Source: HGM12998 sp900756495
GTDB taxonomy: Bacteria > Bacillota > Clostridia > Oscillospirales > Oscillospiraceae
NCBI GenBank assembly: GCA_958477305.1
Contig: CAUEFI010000015.1
Span: 1-64,000 of the forward strand
Direction of reading: 5' to 3'
DNA length: 64,000 nucleotides
The notes under the pieces are model-generated. The model had not been told where the DNA came from and ran no database searches. It saw only the letters and a list, made by a program, of their open reading frames with translations. Made by a program: the position numbers and the translations under genes. Below, piece after piece: positions 48,386-56,697 of the stretch (positions within the stretch are counted from its first letter, which is position 1; every line of letters starts with the position of its first letter).

Positions 48386-49650
48386 GGCCCGGCCTCCTCT
48401 CTCCGGTGCGGGTGTCCGTCCGGGGCGGGACAGGCCCTCCCTATGGTCCGCTTGCAGCCCCGGTGCAGCTCCAGGCGGTTTTCCCGGCACAGGATGCGCA
48501 CCTGAAGCTCCATCCCCCGGGGCAGCAGGTGCCGGACGGCCTCCTCCAGCGCCGGGGCGGAGAGGGCCGGACAGGCCCGCTGTCCCTCGGCCTCCAGCAG
48601 CACCTCCCCGCCCCGGAGGGTGATGCGGAAGTCGGACAGTCCCGGGAGGGGAAGCAGCGCCTCGTCCCACGCCGCGAGGGACAGCGCGCCCCCCTCCATA
48701 CGGCGCGGCGGGGCGATGCGCCGCATGGCGCAGCCGCAGGGGCAGCGGCCGGGCAGCAGAGCGGAGCGGTCGCCGGTGCGGTAGCGGATCAGGGGCATGG
48801 CGGTCCGGGTCAGTGTGGTGAAGGCCAGCTCCCCCTCGATCCCGTCGGGGACCGGGCGGCCCGCGCCGTCCACCACCTCCAGCAGCAGGTCGTTCTCCCG
48901 GATGTGGAGCCCGGCGTGGGCGGCGCAGTCCACCGCGCACCCCAGGCCCATCTCAGTCATGCCGTAGTGCTCGAACACCTCGCATCCCCAAAGCCGGGCC
49001 AGAGCGGCGCGCACGCCGGGGACGGCGGCGTCGGCGCTGAGCAGGACGGCCCGGACGCGGCAGCGCAGCTTCCGGGCCGCGCAGTATTTGGCCAGGGCCA
49101 GCAGCTGGACGGGAAAGCCCACCAGCGTCTCCACCCCCTCCCGCTCCAGCAGCGCCCCCGCCTCCTCCAGAGAGCCGATCACCCCCCAGGGGACGGGGAC
49201 GGCCGGAATGCGCGCCAAAGCCCGGCAGATGAGATCCCCCAGCCCGCCGGGCGTCCGGCAGGGGTAGCAGACCATCATCCGGTCGCCTGGGCGCACCAGG
49301 GTGGCCAGGCCGTGGTGAAAGTAGTCCACCGTCCCCTCCTGGTCGGCCCCGGTGAAGTAGACGCGCTTGGGCGCTCCGGCGGATCCGCTGGTGGAGAGGG
49401 TGACGATGCGCGCCACCTCCCGCTGGGGGACGCAGGCCAGAGCGCTCCCCTGTTCCCGCAGATCCTCCGCCGACATCAGGGGCAGCCCGGCCAGATCGGA
49501 GAGGGCCCCCACCCGCTCCGGCAGCCGCCGGCGGTACCAGCGGCTCTCCCGGGCCAGGGCCAGGGTCTCGTTGAGGCGGCGCAGCTGCCAAGCGGCCAGA
49601 TCCCCGCCGGTCCGCTCCGCCGCCCAGGCCTCCAGCGGCGAGATTCTCAT
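48382..49650 (-). CDS. AMP-dependent CoA-ligase-like enzyme (DVU_1553 type)
   Basis: A 422-residue adenylate-forming enzyme related to phenylacetate-CoA ligases. The P-loop is TLSTSGSAGAPKRV, the A5 motif EHYGMTEMGLG, and RYRTGDRSALLPGRCPCG the A7/hinge with a Cys pair as in that group. The N-terminal helices LRRLNETLALARESRWYRRRLP also fit. It would activate a carboxylate as AMP ester or CoA thioester. It overlaps both neighbours by 4 bp. I recall this type from the Desulfovibrio DVU_1553 family. The substrate is unknown. Confidence 0.82.
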   Translation of the reverse strand: MRISPLEAWAAERTGGDLAAWQLRRLNETLALARESRWYRRRLPERVGALSDLAGLPLMSAEDLREQGSALACVPQREVARIVTLSTSGSAGAPKRVYFTGADQEGTVDYFHHGLATLVRPGDRMMVCYPCRTPGGLGDLICRALARIPAVPVPWGVIGSLEEAGALLEREGVETLVGFPVQLLALAKYCAARKLRCRVRAVLLSADAAVPGVRAALARLWGCEVFEHYGMTEMGLGCAVDCAAHAGLHIRENDLLLEVVDGAGRPVPDGIEGELAFTTLTRTAMPLIRYRTGDRSALLPGRCPCGCAMRRIAPPRRMEGGALSLAAWDEALLPLPGLSDFRITLRGGEVLLEAEGQRACPALSAPALEEAVRHLLPRGMELQVRILCRENRLELHRGCKRTIGRACPAPDGHPHRREEAGP

Positions 49651-50990
49651 GTCTCCCCCCGGCGGTGAAACAGGTTGCAGGCGCAGAAGGGGAGAATCCG
49701 CCGCCCGTCCTTCATCACGTGGATGTAGCACTCCCGCAGCCGGGCCAGGTCGGCGGTCCAGGGGTCCATGAAGACCATGCCGGAGACCGCCAGGGTGTAC
49801 TGTCCGGCGCGCTCCAGGAAGTCCTCCAGGGACTCGGGCTTTACCAGCCGCAGGCCGGGCCGGTTCGTCCGCCCGTCCCGGCCCCACTGCCGGGCCACGT
49901 AACGCTGGGCACGGCCCACCTCGGTCCGATCCCCCTCCCCGCCCCCACAGCAGCAGCAGCTCTGCCGGGGCCTGAGCGGGGACAGGGAGCCGTCCGGCTC
50001 CAGCAGATAGGCCCCGTTGAAGGAGCAGTAGGGGTTCTCAGCCGTGCCCGGCTTGAAGTGCGCGGCCCGCATGGCGCCGCCGGTCTGCTCCTCCAGCGCC
50101 CGGAGCACGTCGGGAATGGTGAGCCGGGCGGGGGCCTCCCGGTGGGGATAGCGGCCAAAGTAGCTGATGGGCTGAAAGTGGACCCCCCGCACGTCGGGCA
50201 TCCGGGAGACCGCGTACCGTATGACGTCCCCCAGCTGATTGTCGTTGACGCCGGGAACCAGGGTGGGCACCAGCACCACCCCCAGCCCGGCGGCGGCGCA
50301 GGCGTCCACCGCCGCCCGCTTCTCCGCCAGCAGCCCCCGCCCCCGCAGGGCGGTATAGGCCCCGTCCTCCACGCCGTCGAACTGGAGGAACACGCAGTCC
50401 AGCCCCGCCTCCTTGAGCCTCCGGGCATAGCCCGCCTCGGCGGCCAGCCGCAGGCCGTTGGTATTGAGCTGGAGATAGGGGAAGCCCCTCTCCTTGCCCA
50501 TGGCGACGATCTCCGGCAGGTCGTCCCGGACCGTGGGCTCCCCGCCGGAGAGCTGGATGTTGCACGGGCCGCTCTGGGCATAGACCGCGTCGTACCACCG
50601 GCCCAGCTCCTCCAGCGGCGGGTCCTCGTCCGCTCCCCCGGAGGAGGCGTAGCACACCGGGCAGCCCAGATTGCACCGCCGCGTCACCTCAAAGAGGAGG
50701 CAGCAGGTGGCGCGGCGGTGGTCGGCGCACAGCCCGCAGGAGCGCGGGCAGTCATGGGCCTCCTCCGGCGCCACCCCCTGCCGGGCGGCGGCTCCGCCCC
50801 AGCTCTCATAGGAGGGCGCGCCGTTCCAGATCAGCGTGGAGACCGTGCCGTGCTCCGGGCATGTCCGCTCCAGGAATACCTGAGCGCCCCGCCGCACACG
50901 CCGGGCGGCCAGCGTCTTCAGGCAGGCCGGGCACAGAGCCGTGGTCTCGGCCAGCGTCTCCTCCATCGGACGCAGATGAATCGTTTTCAC
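49647..50990 (-). CDS. Radical SAM protein, TrsS-like
   Basis: A 447-residue radical-SAM enzyme. An N-terminal Cys region (CPACLKTLAAR, CPEHGTV, CPRSCGLC) precedes the cluster motif RRCNLGCPVC (C106-x3-C110-x2-C113), the GGEP motif (QLSGGEPTV) and LQLNTNGLRLA. A C-terminal part has four consecutive Cys (SCCCCGGG) and ends in PFCACNLFH. No in-frame UGA is present, so this is a Cys form of what I remember as the TrsS (seleno)protein family. It starts in an ATGA overlap with the methyltransferase gene. The product is unknown. Confidence 0.85.
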   Translation of the reverse strand: MKTIHLRPMEETLAETTALCPACLKTLAARRVRRGAQVFLERTCPEHGTVSTLIWNGAPSYESWGGAAARQGVAPEEAHDCPRSCGLCADHRRATCCLLFEVTRRCNLGCPVCYASSGGADEDPPLEELGRWYDAVYAQSGPCNIQLSGGEPTVRDDLPEIVAMGKERGFPYLQLNTNGLRLAAEAGYARRLKEAGLDCVFLQFDGVEDGAYTALRGRGLLAEKRAAVDACAAAGLGVVLVPTLVPGVNDNQLGDVIRYAVSRMPDVRGVHFQPISYFGRYPHREAPARLTIPDVLRALEEQTGGAMRAAHFKPGTAENPYCSFNGAYLLEPDGSLSPLRPRQSCCCCGGGEGDRTEVGRAQRYVARQWGRDGRTNRPGLRLVKPESLEDFLERAGQYTLAVSGMVFMDPWTADLARLRECYIHVMKDGRRILPFCACNLFHRRGET

Positions 50991-51643
50991 TGCGAAACCT
51001 CCCCCTCAAGGCGGGCCCAGAGCAGGCAGTAGCCCGCCCTGGCCCTGCGGAATTCGTCCAGCGGGCGGCAGAGGAGTGCGCCAAGCTCCTCGCCGTCCAT
51101 CAGCTTCTGAGCCAGAAAGGAGCCCAGCGCCCGGCTCTGGTCCTCAAAGCCCAGCGGCCGGAGCCCGTGGCTCCGGAACAGCGCCTCCCACTGGCCGCGG
51201 GTACGCAGGGCGGGCAGGCCGGCGTCTTCCGCCTCCCCCCTGGCGTACAGGTCGGAGCACAGCAGCAACCCCCCGGGGCGCAGCAGCGGAAGGCAGCCGG
51301 AGAGGGCGGCGGGGGCCTCCATCGCCGACAGGGCGCACTGGAAGAGCAGGGCGTCCCAGGGCGCGCCGCTGGCGGGCGGCGCGGCGGCGTCCCCCACGTA
51401 CAGGGGTACGCCGGGAAAGCGCGCCCGCCCCCGCTCTATCAGCGCCGCGCTGCAGTCCAGGCCCGCCGCCTCGCAGCCCCTGTCCCGCAGCCAGGCGCAG
51501 CTCTCCCCCTCTCCGCAGCCCACGTCCAGAATCCGGGCGCGGGGCGGCAGATCGGCCAGGCTGAGCAGCCGCTGCGTCAGCCCAAGGCCGCCGGGGCGCA
51601 GCGCCCCCCGCCAGCCCGGATGTTCATAGGGATTGCCCCTCAC
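50987..51643 (-). CDS. SAM-dependent methyltransferase (DVU_1556 type)
   Basis: A 218-residue class I methyltransferase with motif I ILDVGCGEGESCAWLRDRG (about 40-58), then AGLDCSAALIERGRARF, motif VGDAAAPP and LPLLRPGGLLLCSDLY. The GTG start at 51643 overlaps the preceding stop as GTGA. Although shown as a methyltransferase fold, its position beside a radical-SAM enzyme means it could act on the same small molecule or on the protein partner. The target is unknown. Confidence 0.85.
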   Translation of the reverse strand: MRGNPYEHPGWRGALRPGGLGLTQRLLSLADLPPRARILDVGCGEGESCAWLRDRGCEAAGLDCSAALIERGRARFPGVPLYVGDAAAPPASGAPWDALLFQCALSAMEAPAALSGCLPLLRPGGLLLCSDLYARGEAEDAGLPALRTRGQWEALFRSHGLRPLGFEDQSRALGSFLAQKLMDGEELGALLCRPLDEFRRARAGYCLLWARLEGEVSQ

Positions 51644-52032
51644 AGAACCCCTGCCTCCTCCAGAATCTCCAGCGCCTCCTCCGCGGTCTCCCGGATGATG
51701 TCCGCGCACAGAGCCGGGTTCCGTGCCTCCCCGCCCAGCAGCCGCTCGCAGGTCACCGCCCCGAAGCGCTCCTCAAACCAGGCGGACAGTTCCCGGCACC
51801 AAGCGCTCAGATCCTCCCTGGGCGCCCCGTAGAGCGCCATGGCGCAGGCCGCGCCGGCGAGCGCCCCGCAGGTGTGCCGGCAGTACATGCCGCAGGTCAG
51901 CCCGTCCATGGCCTTCACCAGATCGCCGTCCTCCCGGCCCTGCGGGTCCAGCCCCACCACAGACATGAGCACCTGGGAACAGGACAGCCCCTTCGCCCGG
52001 TATGCGTCCACTCTCTCCTCTAAATTGTACAC
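51640..52032 (-). CDS. C-GCAxxG-C-C family protein (DVU_1555 type)
   Basis: A 130-residue, mostly helical protein with spaced cysteines: GLSCSQVLM (about 16), DGLTCGMYCRHTCGALAGAACAMALYG (about 45-70, the GCAxxG-like core reading CGALAG), then FGAVTCERLLGG and NPALCADII. The family is thought to bind redox metals or clusters. GTG 52032 is chosen because GGGGGAGG lies 8-9 nt upstream. The longer open frame upstream is non-coding leader. First gene of the seven-gene cluster, about 180 nt after a strong promoter. Confidence 0.8.
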   Translation of the reverse strand: MYNLEERVDAYRAKGLSCSQVLMSVVGLDPQGREDGDLVKAMDGLTCGMYCRHTCGALAGAACAMALYGAPREDLSAWCRELSAWFEERFGAVTCERLLGGEARNPALCADIIRETAEEALEILEEAGVL

Positions 52033-52188
52033 GAAAAAAACCTCCCCCGGAGGCCAACGGTCCCCCCTGCGCGGTCCCAATCCCTTTTTTCCGCTGCAGC
52101 ACAATCCGGCGGCCGCGCCTGTCACCGCCGCGCCTGTCCGGATTGTGCGGCCCGTGTGGGGGTGTGCGTCTCCTCCCGCCCCTTTAAA

Positions 52189-52208
52189 TTGTATACAAAT
52201 TAGTATAC
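52189..52208. promoter_or_regulatory. Tandem GTATAC operators at the cluster's start site
   Basis: TTGTATACAA (52189-52198) is a perfect palindrome. A second GTATAC core lies at 52203-52208 (AGTATACCT), 12 bp away. They cover the expected transcription start of the minus-strand cluster, so a bound repressor would block it. A related site sits at 52393-52410 before the AraC gene. Confidence 0.6.
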
Positions 52209-52216
52209 CTACTGGA

Positions 52217-52245
52217 ACCATACCACACCTTCCCCGCAATGTCAA
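52217..52245 (-). promoter_or_regulatory. Promoter of the seven-gene cluster
   Basis: On the minus strand a consensus TTGACA (plus 52240-52245), a 17-bp spacer and TATGGT (plus 52217-52222). Confidence 0.75.
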
Positions 52246-52360
52246 CCATATCAGCGCGCCGCGCCTCCGGTGGGAGGTCATCTCTGCACAAATTGTTCGC
52301 AGGCAGCCCTCATTCCCCGGCGGCCGGGCCGGAAGGGGCAGCCATTTTGTATGGAAGTTC

Positions 52361-52410
52361 TTGACTTGCCGCTTTTCATTGGCTAAAATAAATATACAAA
52401 ATTGTATACC
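52361..52410 (+). promoter_or_regulatory. Promoter and operator of the AraC gene
   Basis: TTGACT (52361-52366), a 17-bp spacer and TAAAAT (52384-52389). Just after it, TATACAA-AA-TTGTATA (52393-52408) is a 7-2-7 inverted repeat covering the start site, continued as GTATACC. The remaining parts of the 52033-52511 spacer hold no gene. Confidence 0.65.
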
Positions 52411-52511
52411 ATTTATGGCAGTACGCTTTCCTGCCCCAAAAGGCTTTCCCTGCGGGGCGCGGCCGCAGGGCAGGAGCTGCGCGGACACAAGACAGTTGAG
52501 AGGTGGTTACC

Positions 52512-53750
52512 GTGGATCACAATATCGTCCTCTGCGCCGGCCGGGACGCCCCACAGGCGGCGGACCGCCAGGAGCTGCTGACGGAGCTCCTCCAGGGCTG
52601 CGGGGAGTTTCCCCTCAGCCGGGCGCAGCACGGCCTGAATCTGGGGGGAATGGGTTACTATCTCTTTCTGGGTGAGCTGGCAAATCCGGCGCCCGGCGGC
52701 TGCCGGTCCGGCAAGCGCCTGCCTCCCCCCTCAGAGGAGCTGCTGCACGGATGCGCCGGGATCGTCGGGCGGTATAGCGGCGGCGAGGTCTTTTTCCTTC
52801 CCCCCGACCAGCTGTGCATCATCCTCAACGATCCCGACGCCGATCGCCAGGCGGGCCGCAGGTCCGCTCTGGAGCAGATGCTCCGGGAGCTGACCGCCTG
52901 CACCGGCAGCCATCTGTCCTGCCGCTACCTCAGCGGCCGTGCGGAGGACTTTCAGGGCCTGCGGGAGGCCTATGAGCGCTACCGTGCGGATAAGCCACGC
53001 TTTTTCTTTCTGCGGGATCTGCCGGTTATCCGGCAGGAGCAGGTAGCGGGGCGGCAGGAGCCCAATCTGAGAGAGGTCCATGCCATGACCCGGGAAATTG
53101 CGGAGATGATCCGGCTGGATCCGGCCGCCCCGGAGCTGGAACGCAGGCTTCACACCCTGTTTTTTGACCTGCTGAAGCCCGGCATGAGCCTTCCGCTGTA
53201 CGAATCCAGTATGGCCGCCATCCAGAGCGCCGTCGCCGAGGCCCGGTACGGCTGGGGCGGCGCCGTCCCGGCTGATTTCCTCCACTCCTCCATTGAGGAG
53301 CAGTACGGCCTCCTGCTGGACAGGATTCACGCGCTGCAAGCCGCTCAGGGACTTCCGCGGCAGAGAAAGCTCGCCATTGTGCGCAAGGCTGTCCAATATA
53401 TAGAGGCCCACTACGACCAGGATATCTCGGTGGGCGATATCGCGGGGGCCCTCTATCTCAGCGCGGTCTATCTGGGTCAGGTATTCAAGCGCGAGATGGG
53501 AATCGGCGTCTTCCAGTATGTCATCCGCTTCCGCATTGAACAGGCGCAGAAGCTCCTGCGCGAGACCGACGATTTTATATACGCGGTCTCAGAGAAGGTG
53601 GGCTTTCACGAGTTCCGGCATTTCTCCAGGACCTTTAAGGCCATGACCGGATTTCATCCGACGGAATACCGGGCCCAATTCCGGAGCGGAGGGCTCAGCA
53701 CACCGCCATGCACCTCATCTGAAGGGCGTATTGTGCACAGAGCTGTATGA
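52512..53750 (+). CDS. AraC-family transcriptional regulator
   Basis: A 412-residue regulator. The C-terminal 100 residues hold two AraC helix-turn-helix units (YIEAHYDQDISVGDIAGALYLSAVYLGQVFKREMG and VSEKVGFHEFRHFSRTFKAMTGFHPTEYR). The first 300 residues are a sensor region with FLGELANP and GEVFFLPPDQLCIILND that matches, segment by segment, the AraC protein at 58426, so the two are paralogues. GTG 52512 follows AGAGGTGG. It is divergent from the molybdo-maturation-type cluster and probably controls it. Its last 230 bp are duplicated at 58.1 kb. Confidence 0.85.
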   Translation: MDHNIVLCAGRDAPQAADRQELLTELLQGCGEFPLSRAQHGLNLGGMGYYLFLGELANPAPGGCRSGKRLPPPSEELLHGCAGIVGRYSGGEVFFLPPDQLCIILNDPDADRQAGRRSALEQMLRELTACTGSHLSCRYLSGRAEDFQGLREAYERYRADKPRFFFLRDLPVIRQEQVAGRQEPNLREVHAMTREIAEMIRLDPAAPELERRLHTLFFDLLKPGMSLPLYESSMAAIQSAVAEARYGWGGAVPADFLHSSIEEQYGLLLDRIHALQAAQGLPRQRKLAIVRKAVQYIEAHYDQDISVGDIAGALYLSAVYLGQVFKREMGIGVFQYVIRFRIEQAQKLLRETDDFIYAVSEKVGFHEFRHFSRTFKAMTGFHPTEYRAQFRSGGLSTPPCTSSEGRIVHRAV

Positions 53751-53833
53751 AAGATATATATATGGACAGGCGCGCCTCCCGGCGCGCCTGTCCATTTTAT
53801 TGCGCAAACACTGGCCTATGAAATGATACCGGG
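53520..53833. repeat. 315-bp direct repeat, copy A (AraC 3' end)
   Basis: The C-terminal coding part of the AraC gene, its terminator and the first 18 bp of the converging LysR gene's end recur at 58088-58403 with about four transitions, a TA insertion and a reversed hairpin loop. The two copies are in the same orientation and bracket a 4.25-kb segment. Confidence 0.9.
53763..53800. terminator. Terminator between convergent AraC and LysR genes
   Basis: TGGACAGGCGCGCC (53763-53776), loop TCCC, GGCGCGCCTGTCCA, then TTTTAT. Confidence 0.85.
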
Positions 53834-54754
53834 GGCGTCCTGCAGCTCTTCCCCCGCCTTCAGGATCTGGAACAGCTTCTCCGCGTTACGGCTGAGCGGC
53901 CGGGTCCTGCTGGTCATCATCAGCAGCCGCCGCTTCAGCGGGCAGTCGGTGATGTTGAGGGAGAGGAGGCTCCCCTGCCGCAGCTTCTCCGCCGCGCAGT
54001 GCAGGGGCACGAAGCTGTAGCCCAGGCCGCGCTCCGTCATCAGGATCTGCAGCTCGATGTTGGCCATCTCCACCGCCGGGGACATGGTGAGTCCCCGTTG
54101 GCGAAACATCTCCTCAAAGAACTGCCGGGTGGCTGTGTCGGGCACCCACATAATCAGTGGATAGGGGCTGAGTTCGGCCAGGCTCAACGGCCGCCCGGCC
54201 AAGTGCGCGTACTGGCGGCCCACGATCACCACGTCCTGGTACTCGTGGAGCAGCTCGCAGCTCAGGCTTGGGGCGAAGGCAGTAGACTGAGTAGGCGAGG
54301 CATCAGCCAAAATGCAGAAATCCAGGATGCCCGCCTCCAGGGCCTCAATCAGCTCCGCCCCATCCTTCTGCACGATCCGCAGCTTGACGTTGGGGTTCTG
54401 AGCCCGGAAGCGTTCCGTCAGACCCAGCAGGTAGTCCCGCCGGATATCCAGATCGTCGGTGCCGATGCGCACGATGCCGGTGCTGGCGCATTTCATCTGC
54501 TCCAGCTCCTCCTCCGCCGAGAAGAGCAGTTCACAGGCGGTGATAATTCTCTGATAGATCATCTGGCCCTCGCCCGTCAGCGAAACTCCCTTCTTGGAGC
54601 GGTGGAAGAGCCGGCACCCCAGCTGCCCCTCCAGGTTCTGAATGGAGCGGGTGACGCTGGGCTGGGTCAGAGAGAGCTCCTGGGCCGCAGTGGTAATGCT
54701 GCGGTATTTGGCTACGTAGTAGAAGACCTTAAAGTACTCAAAGCTCGTCGACAT
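53816..54754 (-). CDS. LysR-family transcriptional regulator
   Basis: A 312-residue LysR-type regulator with an N-terminal winged helix (FYYVAKYRSITTAAQELSLTQPSVTRSIQNLEGQLGCRLFHR, about 8-50) and the periplasmic-binding-like effector domain (RIGTDDLDIRRDYLLG onward). ATG 54754 follows GGGAGAG. Upstream in-frame ATGs add an atypical extension. It is divergent from the sodium symporter / alcohol dehydrogenase unit and most likely activates it. The 3' end lies inside the direct repeat, so the last codons are shared with the copy at 58.4 kb. Confidence 0.88.
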   Translation of the reverse strand: MSTSFEYFKVFYYVAKYRSITTAAQELSLTQPSVTRSIQNLEGQLGCRLFHRSKKGVSLTGEGQMIYQRIITACELLFSAEEELEQMKCASTGIVRIGTDDLDIRRDYLLGLTERFRAQNPNVKLRIVQKDGAELIEALEAGILDFCILADASPTQSTAFAPSLSCELLHEYQDVVIVGRQYAHLAGRPLSLAELSPYPLIMWVPDTATRQFFEEMFRQRGLTMSPAVEMANIELQILMTERGLGYSFVPLHCAAEKLRQGSLLSLNITDCPLKRRLLMMTSRTRPLSRNAEKLFQILKAGEELQDAPGIIS

Positions 54755-55079
54755 CGCCGTCTCTCCCAACCATACGAAATTTATATTTGACCCATAGAAA
54801 ACATTCATTATCTTTCCTTCAAACTTTATAGTATAATAGCACACGCAGAACAACTTGTAAATATCGCACAAAAATTATTCTTTTATTTCGCCATTCAATC
54901 GTCATAATTAACATGCATGCTTTTCATTCGGAATTCGTATGGGACGGCCTTGCGCGGCTCCTCCTTGAGAGGGGTGGCGCGCCGTTCGAATTTCACAGGA
55001 GGGGGGAACGCCATCGGTTTCTGCGGCTGACTTCGAGAGGAATCTGCTCCGGCAAAAATTGAGAGGAGGGAAAACCAAG
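54755..55079. promoter_or_regulatory. LysR / symporter divergent region
   Basis: A 325-bp spacer whose LysR-proximal half is AT-rich. TTATA-G-TATAA (54826-54836) is a short dyad that could be part of a LysR site or a -10 region. I could not place a full promoter with confidence. The symporter-proximal half (54940-55060) is GC-rich with no gene. Confidence 0.4.
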
Positions 55080-56546
55080 ATGATACCGATTATCATCGCG
55101 ATTGTGTATTTTGGCTTCTTCAGCATCTTCTTCGGCCTCCGCGCTCGGAAGAAAATGGCGAGGGAGAGCGGAAACTTCTTCACCGCCGCCGGTCAAATGG
55201 GCTGGGTGGCCGTCATGTGTACCTTCACCCTGGCGCCCCTGGGCGGCGGTCACACCAGTTCTCTGTGGCAGGCGTCCGCCGGCATGGGCATGGGGGCCGC
55301 CTGGTGGGGCATCTTCTCCGGCGGCCTGATGGTCCCAATCTTCCTGCTGTGGTTCGGCCCCATGTTCCGCAAACTCAAGGTCCAGACCTTCCCCCAGGCC
55401 CTGGGCAAAATCTTCGGGCCCAAGGCGAAGATCTGGAACTCCTGTGTGGCCCCCGCCGGCTGGCTGGGCATCACCATGTCCGAGCTGCTGGGCTCCGCCA
55501 CCGTGGTCTACTGCCTGGGCGGCGGCAAGTTGGAGTTCGTCCCCTGCGTCTTCATCGCGGCCATCCTGTTCATCGTGTACATTTGGTTTGCCGGAATGCT
55601 TCAGGCCTCCTACATGAACATCATCAACGCGGCCATGCTGATCGGCGGCAGCTTCTTCGCTGTCTTTTACCTGGGCACCCAGCTCCCCGGCGGCTATCAG
55701 GGCGTGTTCGACACCTATGCCGCCGTGGGTGAGCAGTGGCGCACCAATCTGTTCCACATTTCTCCCGATATCGTCTGGGGGCAGATGGTTCCCTGCATCA
55801 TCCTGTGCATCTTCTCGGTCTCCAGTGAGCACGCCATGTACCAGCCCATGCTGGGCGCCAAGGACGAAAACGCCATCCGCAAGGGCGCCCTGCCGGGCGG
55901 CCTCATCAACGCCATGGCCTGCATCCCCTTCGTCATCATGGGCGTGGTTGCCACCGCCATGCCTGAGATCACCGGCACCAATACCCTGCTGATGCTTCCC
56001 AACCTGGCGCTGCACTACCTGCCCCCCGTGGTGGTCGGCATCCTGATGGTGGCCCTGCTCTGCGCCCTGCTGTCCACCGGTGCCGGCATGGTCATGGCCA
56101 TCTCCCACGTGGTCTGCGACGACCTCATTGACCCCTGCCGCAAGGTACCCGCCGCCCCCAAGAGGAAACTGTGGACCAGCCGCATCGTCTGCGTCATCGT
56201 GACCCTGGCCGCCGCCATCCCCGCCCTAAAGGTGGAAGTGGTCATACAGCTCTTCTTCTGGTGCTTCTCCCTGAGCCTGCCCATCTTCATCTGCTACCTC
56301 ATCGGCATGTGGTGGAAGGTGAGCCGCCCTGCGGCCTGGATCAACCTTTTTGCCTCTCTGGCTGTAAACTTCTGGTGGACTTTCGCCTGCCCCTCCTGGT
56401 GTCCGCCGCAGTTCTCCCTTAGCTTCTATCCCGTGTTCGTGGTCACCGTAGTGCTGGGGATCGTGCTCAACCTGGTCCTGCCCGGCAAGAAGGGCCTGCT
56501 GCGGCAGATCAAGGATCAGGAGATGGCCGAGCGGCTACCCGGCTGA
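55080..56546 (+). CDS. Sodium:solute symporter (SSS) family transporter
   Basis: A 488-residue transporter with about 13 hydrophobic helices. Family features are the N-terminal FGLRARKKMARESGNFFTAAGQMGW (the loop after helix 1), FTLAPLGGGHTSSLWQ, GKIFGPKAKIWNSCV and ALLCALLSTGAGMVMAISHVVCDD, the conserved segment lining the sodium site. ATG 55080 follows GAGAGGAGGG. Two micro-proteins and an alcohol dehydrogenase follow in the same direction, so the substrate may be an alcohol precursor or an acid. It cannot be named. Confidence 0.86.
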   Translation: MIPIIIAIVYFGFFSIFFGLRARKKMARESGNFFTAAGQMGWVAVMCTFTLAPLGGGHTSSLWQASAGMGMGAAWWGIFSGGLMVPIFLLWFGPMFRKLKVQTFPQALGKIFGPKAKIWNSCVAPAGWLGITMSELLGSATVVYCLGGGKLEFVPCVFIAAILFIVYIWFAGMLQASYMNIINAAMLIGGSFFAVFYLGTQLPGGYQGVFDTYAAVGEQWRTNLFHISPDIVWGQMVPCIILCIFSVSSEHAMYQPMLGAKDENAIRKGALPGGLINAMACIPFVIMGVVATAMPEITGTNTLLMLPNLALHYLPPVVVGILMVALLCALLSTGAGMVMAISHVVCDDLIDPCRKVPAAPKRKLWTSRIVCVIVTLAAAIPALKVEVVIQLFFWCFSLSLPIFICYLIGMWWKVSRPAAWINLFASLAVNFWWTFACPSWCPPQFSLSFYPVFVVTVVLGIVLNLVLPGKKGLLRQIKDQEMAERLPG

Positions 56547-56580
56547 ACCGGCCGTACAGGTATTGTAAGGAGGTAACAGT

Positions 56581-56685
56581 ATGAATTGGGCATATGCCAG
56601 CATCATCCAGGCCTTCGTGGTCTCCCTGGTTCTGATTCTGATTTGGATCGGCATCTATAAAATCACCAGCGGGCGCTCGAAATAA
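56581..56685 (+). CDS. Symporter accessory micro-protein 1 (34 aa)
   Basis: A 34-residue protein with a single membrane helix (SIIQAFVVSLVLILIWIGIY) and a short positive tail (KITSGRSK). AAGGAGGTAACAGT precedes ATG 56581, and it ends 12 bp before the next micro-gene. Its size and position fit the small accessory subunits known from NSS/SSS transporters. The two together are unusual. Confidence 0.7.
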   Translation: MNWAYASIIQAFVVSLVLILIWIGIYKITSGRSK

Positions 56686-56697
56686 GGAGGGCGAAAC

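Noticed and set aside
52033..52488. Long N-terminal extension of the C-GCAxxG-C-C protein
   Set aside because: The open frame continues upstream, but it crosses the promoter and operators. The GTG at 52032 with GGGGGAGG fits the family length.
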